Assembly (NCBI GenBank): GCA_030156255.1
Contig: JASGMV010000006.1
Coordinates: 30,783 to 94,782 of the forward strand
Source of the DNA: Desulfovibrionales bacterium
GTDB taxonomy: Bacteria; Desulfobacterota; Desulfovibrionia; Desulfovibrionales; Desulfovibrionaceae
Length of the DNA stretch: 64,000 bases
Reading direction: 5' to 3'
A model generated the notes under the pieces. It ran no database searches, was not told the DNA's origin, and saw nothing but the letters and a program-made list of their open reading frames with translations. A program made the position numbers and the translations under genes. Positions 1 through 9,527 of this stretch are shown here, one piece after another. The first letter of the stretch is position 1. The number at the start of each line of letters is the position of its first letter.

Positions 1-857
1 CGCTGGTGGTCGTGGGTGGCGAAGGGGAAGGGAACCAATACGGACGGAACGCCGGCCGCGGCCAGTTCGAAAATTGTGGAGGCGCCGGCCCGGGTCACGG
101 CCAGGTCCGCCTGGGCGTATGCGCCGGCCATGTCCTCGATGAACGGGACTACTGCCTGCGGGTCCCATCCCTGATTCGCATATCCGGCCCGGACCCGGTC
201 CAGATCCTTGGGGCCGGCCTGGTGGGTGATCGAGACCCCGGCCGCCTTCAGTTGCGGCAAGGCGGCGACGACCGCGCTGCTCAAATCCCTGGCGCCCTGG
301 CTTCCTCCCACCACCAGCAGGCGACGGCCGCGGCGTTCGGGGTCGCGTGCGCCCGCGATGGCCGTGCGCACGGGGTTGCCGGTGCGGACCGTCTTGGACG
401 CGGGGAAATGCTGTTTGCTCTGCTCGAAGGATACGCAGATGCGGCGCACGAATTTGCCGAGCAGCCGGTTGGCCGCGCCGGGAACGCTGTTCTGTTCGTG
501 CAGGCAGGTGGGAAAACCGCGAATCCAGGCCGCCAGGACGGGGCAGAATCCGGCGTAGCCGCCGAATCCGGCCGCGACCTCCGGTTGGAAGCGCTGGACC
601 TCGTGCAAGGCCACGGCCAGGGCGAAGGCCATCCGCCCCATGGCTGCAACGCCCTTGATTCCCTTGCCGAGCACGCCGCTCACGGGCAGGCGCATGAAGC
701 GCAGGCCGGCTTTGCGGGCCATCTCTCCTTCCGGGCCAGAGCCGCCCATGAACAGGATGTCGCATTCCGGGCTTGCGGCGCGGATTTCTTCGGCCACGGC
801 CAAAGCCGGGAAGATGTGGCCGCCCGTGCCGCCTGTCGCCAACAGCAGACGCTTCAT
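1..857 (-). CDS. murG: MurG, lipid II-forming GlcNAc transferase (partial)
   Basis: UDP-GlcNAc:undecaprenyl-diphospho-MurNAc-pentapeptide GlcNAc transferase, the last cytoplasmic membrane-side step of lipid II synthesis. About 285 of the usual ~355 residues are present; the C-terminus lies beyond the window edge. The protein starts MKRLLLATGGTGGHIFPA, the glycine-rich loop diagnostic of MurG, and continues with a CLHEQNSVPG segment and an RAGASTIFELAAAG segment that match the donor-binding domain of this family. Its ATG overlaps the ftsW stop codon by 4 bp (ATGA), so the two are probably translationally coupled. It is the last dcw gene visible here. Confidence 0.96.
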   Translation of the reverse strand, partial: MKRLLLATGGTGGHIFPALAVAEEIRAASPECDILFMGGSGPEGEMARKAGLRFMRLPVSGVLGKGIKGVAAMGRMAFALAVALHEVQRFQPEVAAGFGGYAGFCPVLAAWIRGFPTCLHEQNSVPGAANRLLGKFVRRICVSFEQSKQHFPASKTVRTGNPVRTAIAGARDPERRGRRLLVVGGSQGARDLSSAVVAALPQLKAAGVSITHQAGPKDLDRVRAGYANQGWDPQAVVPFIEDMAGAYAQADLAVTRAGASTIFELAAAGVPSVLVPFPFATHDHQ

Positions 858-1966
858 GCCGCCTCCCGGGACAGGTTGAGCAGAACGCCCACGCAGATGA
901 ACGAGGCCACCAGGCTCGATCCGCCGTAGCTCACGAAGGGCATGGGCACGCCCTTCGGGGGCGCCACGCCCATGACCACGGCCAGATTCAGGAAGAATCC
1001 CAAGGTCAGAATCAACGCCGCGCCGTAGGCCGTGAGCCGGTCCTGCAGGTCTTCCTGCCGGAGGGCTATTCTGAAGGCCCGCCACAAGAACAGTCCCAGC
1101 ACGATGAACAGGGCCGATACGCCGACAAACCCCAACTCTTCGCCCAGAACGGCCATGATGAAGTCGTTGTGGGCTTCGGGCAGGAAGAAGAGTTTCTGTT
1201 TCCCTGCGCCGAGTCCGGCGCCGAAGATTCGCCCGGAGCCGAAGGCGTACAACGACTGCACCAACTGATAACCCGCATCCCTGGCCGTCTCGAAGGGGTC
1301 CAGAAAGGCCATCAACCGCTTGAAACGGTACGGCGAGCTGACGATCATGCGCCACGCGCCGACCGAGGCCACGAACAGGGCCAACAGCAGGTAGGAGAAT
1401 CGCGTGCCGCCCACCAGGCACATGAAGAAAAGCAGGGCGGCCAGAAAAACGGCGCCGCCGAAGTCGGGTTGGTGCAGCAGTAGCAGGCAAAGGCCGCCGG
1501 TCACCAGAAACGGCGGCAAAAAACCCACGCTGAAGGTTTTGACCATGCCCTGCTTTTGGCTGAAGAAGTAGGCCAGATAGAAGACCAAGGCCAACTTGGA
1601 GAACTCCAACGGCTGGATGGAGACGGGACCGAGCTTCAGCCAGCGCGCCGCGCCGCCGGCCGACAGGCCGAGCGGCGTCAGTGTCAGGGCCAGAAGGCCC
1701 ACGGACAGGATGAGCCACAGGTAGGCGAAGCGGTGGAAGAAGACCCGGGGCAGCCGGGCCGCGACCAGCATGCAGATGACGCCGCAGGCGCAGTACAGCG
1801 CTTGTTTGCGGAAGAAGAGATATTTGTCGTGGTAGAAGCGCTCGGCCATGACCCCGCTCGCCGACAGAACCATGACCAGCCCGAGGCCCGCGAAGAGCAG
1901 GGCCAATCCGAGCAGCCAGTAGTCCGTAGGCCGGGACAGAGCGGTGGACTTGACGTTGCTTCTCAT
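854..1966 (-). CDS. ftsW: FtsW, septal peptidoglycan glycosyltransferase (SEDS)
   Basis: Polytopic SEDS-family protein of 370 residues that polymerises lipid II at the septum with the partner FtsI encoded upstream. It has about ten hydrophobic segments and the family signature PMPFVSYGGSS near residues 341-351. The start is placed at the ATG (MRSNVKSTALSRPTDYW) that overlaps the murD stop by 4 bp. A longer open frame exists upstream, but it only runs antiparallel in phase through murD and is not coding. It sits between murD and murG and is joined to both by ATGA overlaps. Confidence 0.95.
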   Translation of the reverse strand: MRSNVKSTALSRPTDYWLLGLALLFAGLGLVMVLSASGVMAERFYHDKYLFFRKQALYCACGVICMLVAARLPRVFFHRFAYLWLILSVGLLALTLTPLGLSAGGAARWLKLGPVSIQPLEFSKLALVFYLAYFFSQKQGMVKTFSVGFLPPFLVTGGLCLLLLHQPDFGGAVFLAALLFFMCLVGGTRFSYLLLALFVASVGAWRMIVSSPYRFKRLMAFLDPFETARDAGYQLVQSLYAFGSGRIFGAGLGAGKQKLFFLPEAHNDFIMAVLGEELGFVGVSALFIVLGLFLWRAFRIALRQEDLQDRLTAYGAALILTLGFFLNLAVVMGVAPPKGVPMPFVSYGGSSLVASFICVGVLLNLSREAA

Positions 1967-3261
1967 GCCAGCGCCTCGAAGATTTTGCGGAAGTGGTCGC
2001 CGCGCTCGGCGTACCCGTTGTACTGGTCCCAACTGGCCGTGGCCGGAGACAGCAGGATGGTTTCTCCGGGGTTGGCCTCCGCAAAGAGCCGGCGCACGGC
2101 GGCTTCGAGTCCTTCCTCGTAAAAGAGGTCGAATTCGCCGGCCAAGGGTTTCTCGAAGGCCTCGCGCGCGCCTCCGAACAGGCCGATCTGCACCACTTTG
2201 TCTTTCATGGCCGGAATGAGCTCGGCGGGGTCGCCGCCCTTGAATACGCCGCCCAAAAGCAGCCGCACCGGGCCGTGCACGGCGCTCAAAGCCGCAGCCA
2301 CGGCGCCCAGGTTGGTAGCCTTGGAGTCGTCCACGAACCGCACGCCGCGCTTTTCGCCGATGCCTTGAATCCGATGCGGGAGCGAGCGGAAGCCGATGAC
2401 CAAGGCCATGGCTTTCGCTTCCTCGACGCCGAACACCTCCACGGCCGCCAGCACGGCCTCCATGTTTTCCTGGTTGTGGGCGCCCGGCAGGAACGGAGCG
2501 TGGATTCGGCCCGAGCCCTTGAAGGTCTTGATGCGGGCCTTGGTGAAGCCGGCCGGCAGAGAAGGCGCCAGGTCGGCCGGCAGCACGGCGAGGTCCTCCT
2601 CGGTCTGAGCCTGGAACAATCGAAGCTTGGCCGAGAGGTATTCCTCCATGTCCAGGTGATAATCCAGATGGTTGGGCGCGATGTTCAGCAGGACGCCGGC
2701 GTTGGGGCGGAAGTTGTGGCAGGTCTGGAGCTGGAAGCTGGACAGCTCCAGCACCAGCGCGTCGGCCATGCCGCCCTTCAGGATGAAGTCGCTGAGCGGC
2801 GTGCCGATGTTGCCGCCGGTAAAGACCTTGAGGCCTGCGGCCCGGAGCACGTAGCTGGCCATTTCCACGGTCGTGGTTTTGCCGTTGGACCCGGTCACGG
2901 CCAGGATGGGCTGCGTGCAGAATCCGGCGGCCAGCTCCATCTCCGCGATCACCCTGTCCTGGGGAATGGCGCCCAGCAACGGCTCGATGTCGCGCAGCCT
3001 GACGCCCGGACTCGGGACCACCCAATCCGCGCCGTGGAATTGTTCGGGGGTGTGCGGTCCGATCAGCGCCTCGGCGAAGGGCAGTTCCGCGCCCAAGGCG
3101 TCCTTGTCGACCTTTTCTCCGGAGTCCGCCAGCCGGACCTTGGCGCCCGCGGCGTGGAGAAGTTTGGCGGCCGCGAGACCGGACTTGCCGGCGCCGACCA
3201 CCACGGCCGTTTTTCCAGCGAATTGTTGCGCCCAAGCGCTTTGCAGCAATGCAGCGTTCAC
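1963..3261 (-). CDS. murD: MurD, UDP-MurNAc-L-Ala:D-Glu ligase
   Basis: Cytoplasmic Mur ligase that adds D-glutamate to UDP-MurNAc-L-alanine using ATP. The 432 residues are normal for the family. An N-terminal Rossmann-like UDP-binding region (VVVGAGKSGLAAAK, residues ~20-33) is followed by the ATP-binding loop TGSNGKTTT at ~123-131 and a central NHLDYHLDMEEY stretch typical of Mur ligases. The gene lies 10 bp after mraY and overlaps ftsW by 4 bp, which is the conserved dcw order. Confidence 0.96.
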   Translation of the reverse strand: MNAALLQSAWAQQFAGKTAVVVGAGKSGLAAAKLLHAAGAKVRLADSGEKVDKDALGAELPFAEALIGPHTPEQFHGADWVVPSPGVRLRDIEPLLGAIPQDRVIAEMELAAGFCTQPILAVTGSNGKTTTVEMASYVLRAAGLKVFTGGNIGTPLSDFILKGGMADALVLELSSFQLQTCHNFRPNAGVLLNIAPNHLDYHLDMEEYLSAKLRLFQAQTEEDLAVLPADLAPSLPAGFTKARIKTFKGSGRIHAPFLPGAHNQENMEAVLAAVEVFGVEEAKAMALVIGFRSLPHRIQGIGEKRGVRFVDDSKATNLGAVAAALSAVHGPVRLLLGGVFKGGDPAELIPAMKDKVVQIGLFGGAREAFEKPLAGEFDLFYEEGLEAAVRRLFAEANPGETILLSPATASWDQYNGYAERGDHFRKIFEALA

Positions 3262-3271
3262 GTCGCGTTTC

Positions 3272-4348
3272 CTACCGCAGTTTGAGCGTGCTCAGGGCCA
3301 TGAGCGCCATGAGGATGGAGAGAATCCAGAACCGGATGATGATCTTGGACTCCGGCACGCCTTTTAATTCGAAGTGATGATGCAACGGCGCCATGCGAAA
3401 CATGCGCTTGCCGCCGCTCATCTTGAAATATCCGACCTGAAGGATGACCGAGAGGGTCTCGAACACGAAGACTCCGCCCACAATGGCCAGCAGCAGCTCC
3501 TGCTTGGCCAGAACGGAGATGAACCCCAGGGTCCCGCCCAGGGACAGCGAGCCCACGTCGCCCATGAACACCTGGGCGGGGTAGGCGTTGAACCACAAAA
3601 AACCCAGCCCCGCGCCGAGCAGCGCTCCGCACAGCACCGTGACCTCCCCGACGCCCGGCACGTACGCCACGTTGAGGTAGCCGGCCATGGTCGAGTTTCC
3701 GACCACGTAGATGAACAGGGCGAAGCAGCCTGTGGCCGCCACCGAAGGCCCGATGGCCAGTCCGTCCAGCCCATCGGTCAGGTTGACCCCGTTGGAGGAG
3801 CCCACCATGACCAGCACGGCGAAGGGCAGATAGAACCAGTGCAAATCCGGGGTCAGCGATTTGAAAAAGGGCACGTAGAGTTTGGTGGAGTAGGCCGGTT
3901 CGAAAATGAGCAGGCAGATGGCCGCCGAGGCGACCAGAATTTGCCCGATGAATTTTTGGGAGGACGTCAGGCCTTTGTTCCTCTTGTGCAGGATCTTGGT
4001 GAGGTCGTCGATGAAGCCCACGGCGCCGAAGCCCACCAGCACGAGCAGGGTCAGCCAGATATAGCTGTTGTTGAGGTCCGCCCAGAGCAGGACGCTGACG
4101 ACCACCGAGATGATGATCAGCAGACCGCCCATGGTGGGGGTGCCGGCCTTGGCCTGATGGTGGGGGCCGTCGGACTGGATGTACTGGCCGAATTTGAGCT
4201 TCGCCAGCCAGCGGATCATGGGCGGGCCGAACAGGATGCTCAAAACCAGCGCGGTGAGCAGGGCGTAAATGGACCGGAACGTGATGTAGCGGAACACGTT
4301 CAGGACGGAGAGGTCCGCGCTTAAAGGGTAAAGCAGGTGGTACAGCAT
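3272..4348 (-). CDS. mraY: MraY, phospho-MurNAc-pentapeptide translocase
   Basis: Integral membrane enzyme of 358 residues that transfers phospho-MurNAc-pentapeptide from UDP to undecaprenyl phosphate, giving lipid I. It shows about ten hydrophobic segments, the KAGTPTMGG cytoplasmic motif at residues ~67-75, a [10 protein letters not shown] loop, and a C-terminal [12 protein letters not shown] histidine motif, all hallmarks of MraY. It starts [10 protein letters not shown], 12 bp after murF, and is followed by murD after 10 bp. Confidence 0.97.
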   Translation of the reverse strand: MLYHLLYPLSADLSVLNVFRYITFRSIYALLTALVLSILFGPPMIRWLAKLKFGQYIQSDGPHHQAKAGTPTMGGLLIIISVVVSVLLWADLNNSYIWLTLLVLVGFGAVGFIDDLTKILHKRNKGLTSSQKFIGQILVASAAICLLIFEPAYSTKLYVPFFKSLTPDLHWFYLPFAVLVMVGSSNGVNLTDGLDGLAIGPSVAATGCFALFIYVVGNSTMAGYLNVAYVPGVGEVTVLCGALLGAGLGFLWFNAYPAQVFMGDVGSLSLGGTLGFISVLAKQELLLAIVGGVFVFETLSVILQVGYFKMSGGKRMFRMAPLHHHFELKGVPESKIIIRFWILSILMALMALSTLKLR

Positions 4349-4360
4349 CCCGGGGTTCCT

Positions 4361-5758
4361 TTACGAATGCTCCAGTCTGTCGGCCGCGGCCGTGAGAAAC
4401 GTTTCCATACGCCGGCCGCGCGAGCCTTTGAACAGGACCGCGCCGCCGGTCAAATCCATTCCCTGGAGACGCAGGGCCGCGTCGGCCGGGGTCTGCACGA
4501 CCGCGAAGCCGCCTTTGAATCCCAAGGCTTCCAGGCCGCGGGCCACGGATTCGCCGTGGTCTCCGTGGAAAAGAACCAACGCGGCGCCCGCCTCGGCCGC
4601 AAGGCGGCCCAAGCGTTCATGCTCGTTCTCTGCGAGATCGCCCAGTTCGAGCATTTCCCCGAGCGCCAGAACCAGCGGTCCGTCTCCGGCCAGCTCCCTG
4701 GCCGCCTGGATGGAGCGCTCCATGGACAGCGGATTCGCGTTGTAGGTGTCGTCCACCAGGGTGACGCCCCCCGCTTGGCGCAGGCGGAAGCGCTGGGGGC
4801 CGGCCGAGGCCTGGCTGAGCCCGCGCAGGATGTCCTCGGCGGACATGCCGAGCAGGTGGGCTGCGCCCGCAGCGGCCGCGATGTTTTCCGCGCTGTGGCG
4901 TCCGATGACGCCCAGGCGAATCTCGGCGGAAAACGTCGGCAGCTTCAGGGAGAACAGACCCTTGGGCCGCCCGTCCTCGGCCGAGTTCAGACCGAGATAG
5001 CCGCAATAGAAGTCGAGCTCCGGATTCTGGGTGGAGAAGGGAATGCAGTCGGGATGGACCTTCACGGCCTCGCGCCACAGCTCCGGGTAATCCCGGCAAA
5101 CCAGTCCTCGGCCGCCTTCGGCCAGATAGGCGAGCAGCCTGGCCTTGATCCGGGCCACGTCGTCCAGGCCGCCGAGCCCCTGGGTGTGGGCCTTGGCCAC
5201 GTTGGTCAAGACGGCCAGGTCCGGGGCGATGATGCATCCCAGTTCGTCCATGTCGTGGGGCAGGCTGACGCCGGCCTCCAGGACCCAGGCCCCGTCCAGC
5301 TCCGAAGCCTCGAAGATGGACAGGGGGACGCCGATCTGGTTGTTGAAGTTCCCGGGATTTTTGGACACGGGCATGGTTTCGGACAGGACTTGGGCCAAAA
5401 GCTCCTTGACCGAGGTTTTGCCTGCGGAGCCGGTCACGGCCGTCACCGAGGCCGTGGTTTTGTCCCGCAGGCTCCGGGCCAGGCGGCCCATGGCCTGCAC
5501 GGTGTCTTTGACCAGCAACAGGGCTGCGTCGCCGGTCTCCACCAGTTGTTCGGCCACGATGGCCGCGGCGCCTCGCTTCGCCGCTTCTTCGGCGAAGTTG
5601 TGCCCGTCCATGCGCTGGCCTTGAATGCAGAAGAAGACGTCTCCCGGCTGCACGAGACGGCTGTCCGTCCGGGCGCCCGTGACTTTCACGGACAGGCCTC
5701 CGGAGGTGACCGTCGCGCCGGTGAGGATGCGTTCGACCTCAGCCAAACTCAGATTCAT
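4361..5758 (-). CDS. murF: MurF, UDP-MurNAc-tripeptide:D-Ala-D-Ala ligase
   Basis: Mur ligase of 465 residues that attaches D-Ala-D-Ala to the UDP-MurNAc-tripeptide and completes the cytoplasmic precursor. The N-terminal substrate domain (TDSRLVQPGDVFF at ~41-53) is followed by the ATP loop TGSAGKTS at ~109-116 and the DDTYNANPLSM motif that distinguishes MurF from MurE and MurD. Its ATG overlaps the murE stop by 4 bp, indicating translational coupling. Confidence 0.96.
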   Translation of the reverse strand: MNLSLAEVERILTGATVTSGGLSVKVTGARTDSRLVQPGDVFFCIQGQRMDGHNFAEEAAKRGAAAIVAEQLVETGDAALLLVKDTVQAMGRLARSLRDKTTASVTAVTGSAGKTSVKELLAQVLSETMPVSKNPGNFNNQIGVPLSIFEASELDGAWVLEAGVSLPHDMDELGCIIAPDLAVLTNVAKAHTQGLGGLDDVARIKARLLAYLAEGGRGLVCRDYPELWREAVKVHPDCIPFSTQNPELDFYCGYLGLNSAEDGRPKGLFSLKLPTFSAEIRLGVIGRHSAENIAAAAGAAHLLGMSAEDILRGLSQASAGPQRFRLRQAGGVTLVDDTYNANPLSMERSIQAARELAGDGPLVLALGEMLELGDLAENEHERLGRLAAEAGAALVLFHGDHGESVARGLEALGFKGGFAVVQTPADAALRLQGMDLTGGAVLFKGSRGRRMETFLTAAADRLEHS

Positions 5759-7227
5759 GCCGCTTTTCCCTGCAAGGCGTTGCGCACTTCCTCCACGTCG
5801 CTGAAGTGGCGCTTGACCCCGTTGATTTCCTGATAGTTTTCATGCCCCTTGCCGGCCACGAGCAGGCAATCCCCCGGACGCAGGCGTTGGATGGCCATGT
5901 GGATGGCCATGCGGCGGTCCACTTCCACGACCACGTCGGGAAAGCCTTCCAGGCCCGGGAGGATGTCGTCGATGATGGCCGTGGGGTGCTCGAAGCGCGG
6001 GTTGTCCGAGGTGACGATGGCCGCGTCGGCGTATCTGGCGACGGCCCGGCCCATGAGCGGCCGTTTGGTCGCGTCGCGATTGCCGCCGCAGCCGAAGAGC
6101 ACGAGCAGTCGGTTGAAGTGCAGCTCCCGGAGGGCGCCGAGCACGTTTTCCAAGGCGTCGGGCGTGTGGGCGAAGTCCACGAAAATATCCAGGTCCTGGT
6201 CGTTCTCCACTCTCTGGAGGCGGCCGGGAGCTCCGGTGAAGGAGGCCAGCCGGCGCATGTCCCGGCAGTTCATGCCGAGCTTCAGGCCCACGGCCTGGGC
6301 CGCCAGCAGGTTGGAGGCGTTGTAGGAGCCGATGAGCGGCGTGGTCAGGCGCCAGGATTTCTTTTCGAAATTGACTTCCATCTCCATGCCTTTGCCTGAA
6401 GCGGAAAGAATCGAACCCGTGAGGCACTGATAGACGGTGTTGGCCGGCTCCTTGAGTCCGAAGCCGAGAACCTTGGCGTTGGCCGCGAGCAGCCGACGGC
6501 CCCATGGATCGTCCATGTTGACGATCCATGCCTTGTCCTGGCTGGGGTATTCGAAGAAGAGTTTCGATTTGGCGTTGAAGTAGGACTCCATGTCCGTGTG
6601 GTAGTCCAGATGGTCCTGGGTCACGTTGGTGAGAACCCCGGCCTGGAACGAGAGCCCCGCCACGCGGCGCTGGTCCAGCGCGTGGGAGGAGACCTCCATG
6701 ACCACCACATCCACGTCGCTGCGCTCCATGTTGGCCAGGAGTTCGTGGATTTGCCAGCAGTCCGGGGTGGTGAGCTGGGCGTCAAGGGAGAATCCGGGCC
6801 AGCGGTAGCTCACCGTGCCGAGAACGCCGACCTTGAGTCCCGCCGAGGCGAGCAGGTGCTCGACCATGTAGGACACCGAGGTCTTGCCGTTGGTGCCGGT
6901 GACGCCCACCAGCTTGAGGGAGTGCCGGTCCGTGTCGAAATAGGCCCGGGCCAGATCGCCCAGGGCGACGCGGGGGTCCGGGTGGATGACGAGCTTGCCG
7001 GCGTCTTCCGGGGACAGCGCGCCCACGGGGAGGGGCTGGGCCGCGATGACGACTCCGGCCCCGCGCTGCAAGGCGTCGGGGATGTAGGCGGCGCCGTCCA
7101 CTTTGACGCCGGGTATGGCCACAAAGACCTCGCCGGGCTGCACCATCTTGGAATTGGTGCGAACCATGAGGCCTTGAGAGACTTTATCCAGCAAGTCCAG
7201 CCAAATGCGGGAACCTTTATTTTCCAT
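5755..7227 (-). CDS. murE: MurE, UDP-MurNAc-L-Ala-D-Glu:meso-DAP ligase
   Basis: Third Mur ligase, 490 residues, adding the third stem-peptide residue. The ATP loop TGTNGKTS is at ~110-117. The motif DNPR at residues ~408-411 (SDNPRFEHP) is the known signature of meso-diaminopimelate specificity, as opposed to lysine-adding MurE, so the cell wall is predicted to be DAP-type, as in Gram-negatives. It lies 2 bp after ftsI and overlaps murF by 4 bp. Confidence 0.96.
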   Translation of the reverse strand: MENKGSRIWLDLLDKVSQGLMVRTNSKMVQPGEVFVAIPGVKVDGAAYIPDALQRGAGVVIAAQPLPVGALSPEDAGKLVIHPDPRVALGDLARAYFDTDRHSLKLVGVTGTNGKTSVSYMVEHLLASAGLKVGVLGTVSYRWPGFSLDAQLTTPDCWQIHELLANMERSDVDVVVMEVSSHALDQRRVAGLSFQAGVLTNVTQDHLDYHTDMESYFNAKSKLFFEYPSQDKAWIVNMDDPWGRRLLAANAKVLGFGLKEPANTVYQCLTGSILSASGKGMEMEVNFEKKSWRLTTPLIGSYNASNLLAAQAVGLKLGMNCRDMRRLASFTGAPGRLQRVENDQDLDIFVDFAHTPDALENVLGALRELHFNRLLVLFGCGGNRDATKRPLMGRAVARYADAAIVTSDNPRFEHPTAIIDDILPGLEGFPDVVVEVDRRMAIHMAIQRLRPGDCLLVAGKGHENYQEINGVKRHFSDVEEVRNALQGKAA

Positions 7228-7229
7228 GT

Positions 7230-9200
7230 CTATCCTCGATCCTGGCCTTGAGCGAGCCAGAGCGTGACGCCTTTGGCGTCCGGCAGCGATGCGCCCGGTT
7301 CGGGAGTTTGCCGGGCGACCAGGGGGCCGCTCCCCTTTATGAGTGGAATAATTCCATTTTTTGCTAAAATTTCCACGGCTCTGCGCACCTGCATGCCGGT
7401 GAGGTTCGGCGTCGCGCCGTCCTTTCCGGACTGGGCGTTCGGCGCCGCGGCCACGGCTTTTCGCCTCCAGCTTTCCGCGGTTTCGCCTCCGGCCGCGAGA
7501 GCCGCATCGCCGGGAGAAGGCGCCGGTCTGCCGAGATAAGCCAGCGTGCGCAGCGTCATTTCCTTCACTGCGGGCGCCGCCACCACGCCGCCGTAAAATT
7601 TGTCCACCGGGGAGTCCACTTCCGCCAGAACCAGCAACTCGGGTTTTTCGGCCGGGATCAAGGCCGCAAAGGAAGCGATGTGGTCGTCGCCGTATCCTCC
7701 CGACGCCGAGGCTTTCTGGGCCGTACCGGTCTTGCCGGCGATGTGCAGCCCCGGGATGTAGGCTTCGTGGCCTGTACCGTCCTCACGCTCCACCACCTCG
7801 AACATGACGCCCAAAACCTGGCGGACCACGTCTTCGGAATAGATGCGGCGGCCGTTTTCGTCCTCCTCGGGAACGCGCGCCGGGTCGTGAACGACGCGCA
7901 ACGGTTTGCGCACGCCGAAGTTTCCCAGACACAGATAGGCCTGGGCCATCTGCACGGCCGTCACGCCGACGCCCTGCCCGAAGGACGCCGCGGCCAGATC
8001 GATCTGGTTCCACTTGGCGGCCGGGCGCAATAGCCCCTGCCCCAATCCGGGCAAAGACAACGCGGGGCGCCTGCCGAAACCCAGGTCCGTCAGGTAGCGA
8101 TGAAAAATGGGCGCTCCGAGCTCCATGCCGATCTTGGCCATGCCGATGTTGCTGGAGTAGCGCAGAGCATTGCGGGCCGAGAGCCAACGGCGGGGGTGCG
8201 TGTCCCGAATGGGCTGCCCGTTGATTTTATATACGCCGCCTTCGCAGTCGATCAGTTTGCTGTCGTCCGTCACGCCTTCCTGGACCGCGGCCGCATACAG
8301 GAACGGCTTCATGGTGGAGCCGGGTTCGAACGCGTCCAGAGCCGCGCGGTCCCTCCAGCGGGAGGGCGACGAACGGCGGTAGGTGTTGGGATTGAAGAAC
8401 GGATAGTCCACCCAGGCCAGAATCTCGCCCGAGGGCACGTCCACCACCAGGGCGGTGGCGGCGCGCCCGCCGTGTTCCCGCAGCGTGCGCTCCAGGGCGT
8501 CTTCGCAGGAGGCCTGGATGCGCGCATCAATGGTCAGCGTCACGTCCTTGCCGTCCAGGTTCATTTCGCGGCCCTGGGCGTCCAGATACAGCTTGCGTCC
8601 CGAGGCGTCGCGCTGGGCCACGAATTGGGCCTTGCGGCCCTTGAGCCGGTCTTCGAAGCGCCGCTCCACGCCCTCCAGCCCCACGCCGTCCAGGCCGACG
8701 AATCCGATGAGCTGGCCGGCCAGATGCTTGTTGGGATAAAATCGACTGTACTCCGTGGTCAGGTAGACGCCTTCCAGCCCGGCGTCTTTGATCCGCGCGG
8801 CGACCTTGTCCCCCACCTGGCGTTCGATCCAGACGAAGTTGGTCCTGCTGGAAAGCAGGTGGCGGATTTTTCTCGCCGGAAGGTCCAGAATGGAGGAAAG
8901 CTTTGCGGCCGCTCTGGCGGCGTCTTCGACCTGGAGGGGGCGAGCGTAGACGGACTGGGACTCCACCGAGATGGCCAGGGCGCGGCCGTTGCGATCCAGG
9001 ATGCGACCCCGCTTCCCGCCTTCGAACTCGGCGGCGAGGTGCTGGCGGGAGGCCATGGACGCCAGGCGTTCGCCCTCCACGAGCTGGAGGTAGCCGGCGC
9101 GCACCCAGAGCGTCGCCCAGGCAAGGCCCATGAGGACCGTCACCGCGATGAGTTTGGGCCGACTGCTGTCCCGGTTGTTCCGCGGTTTGACCCCCGCCAC
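7230..9200 (-). CDS. ftsI: FtsI/PBP3-type septal transpeptidase with PASTA domain
   Basis: Class B penicillin-binding protein, 656 residues, cross-linking septal peptidoglycan with FtsW. A single N-terminal membrane anchor spans ~16-38, followed by the pedestal domain and then the transpeptidase with all three active-site motifs: STMK (nucleophile Ser295), SSN (~349-351) and KTGT (~490-493). The last ~65 residues form a PASTA-like domain (PNLTGMQVRRAVEIL onward). PASTA is usual in Gram-positive division PBPs and also occurs in deltaproteobacterial FtsI; E. coli FtsI lacks it. It starts 9 bp after ftsL. Confidence 0.94.
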   Translation of the reverse strand: MAGVKPRNNRDSSRPKLIAVTVLMGLAWATLWVRAGYLQLVEGERLASMASRQHLAAEFEGGKRGRILDRNGRALAISVESQSVYARPLQVEDAARAAAKLSSILDLPARKIRHLLSSRTNFVWIERQVGDKVAARIKDAGLEGVYLTTEYSRFYPNKHLAGQLIGFVGLDGVGLEGVERRFEDRLKGRKAQFVAQRDASGRKLYLDAQGREMNLDGKDVTLTIDARIQASCEDALERTLREHGGRAATALVVDVPSGEILAWVDYPFFNPNTYRRSSPSRWRDRAALDAFEPGSTMKPFLYAAAVQEGVTDDSKLIDCEGGVYKINGQPIRDTHPRRWLSARNALRYSSNIGMAKIGMELGAPIFHRYLTDLGFGRRPALSLPGLGQGLLRPAAKWNQIDLAAASFGQGVGVTAVQMAQAYLCLGNFGVRKPLRVVHDPARVPEEDENGRRIYSEDVVRQVLGVMFEVVEREDGTGHEAYIPGLHIAGKTGTAQKASASGGYGDDHIASFAALIPAEKPELLVLAEVDSPVDKFYGGVVAAPAVKEMTLRTLAYLGRPAPSPGDAALAAGGETAESWRRKAVAAAPNAQSGKDGATPNLTGMQVRRAVEILAKNGIIPLIKGSGPLVARQTPEPGASLPDAKGVTLWLAQGQDRG

Positions 9201-9209
9201 TTCGTACTC

Positions 9210-9527
9210 CTAAGGCGCCGTGGGCGCTTCGCGCGTCTCGATTTTCCGTATCCGTTCGCTGGATGCGGCGAGAAAACCTCGTTTGTGGGCGATGGCCGAC
9301 AAGCGATGGGGCGAAAGCAGGTTGTCGCGCTCCACTTCGAGCTTGGCGTTGAGCCCGGACAGCTCGGTCAGTTCGCCTTCCATCTTGCGCAGCCGGTAGG
9401 CCGTATCCACGCGTTCGATATTCAGCCAGACCAGGCAAAGGCCCATGAGCAGGGCCGTCGCCATCCCGAGCAGCACGAAGGAGCCCATGCCCGAAACGTC
9501 GAGCGAAACCTGCTTTTTCTTGCTCAT
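9210..9527 (-). CDS. ftsL: FtsL-like small bitopic division protein
   Basis: Small protein of 105 residues with a short lysine-rich cytoplasmic start (MSKKKQVSLDV), one membrane segment at ~14-34 and a periplasmic coiled-coil-like stretch (RLRKMEGELTELSGLNAKLE). That architecture, and the position between rsmH and ftsI, are characteristic of FtsL, which bridges FtsQ/FtsB to FtsWI. The ATG at 9527 overlaps the rsmH stop by 4 bp and was chosen over upstream in-frame codons lying inside rsmH. FtsL sequences diverge widely, so the assignment rests on architecture and context. Confidence 0.82.
   Translation of the reverse strand: MSKKKQVSLDVSGMGSFVLLGMATALLMGLCLVWLNIERVDTAYRLRKMEGELTELSGLNAKLEVERDNLLSPHRLSAIAHKRGFLAASSERIRKIETREAPTAP

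Noticed and set aside
1967..3235. N-terminal extension of ftsW in phase through murD
   Set aside because: The upstream part is an out-of-frame reading of murD, and FtsW homologues begin near MRSNVKSTALS. The ATGA overlap with murD supports the short form.
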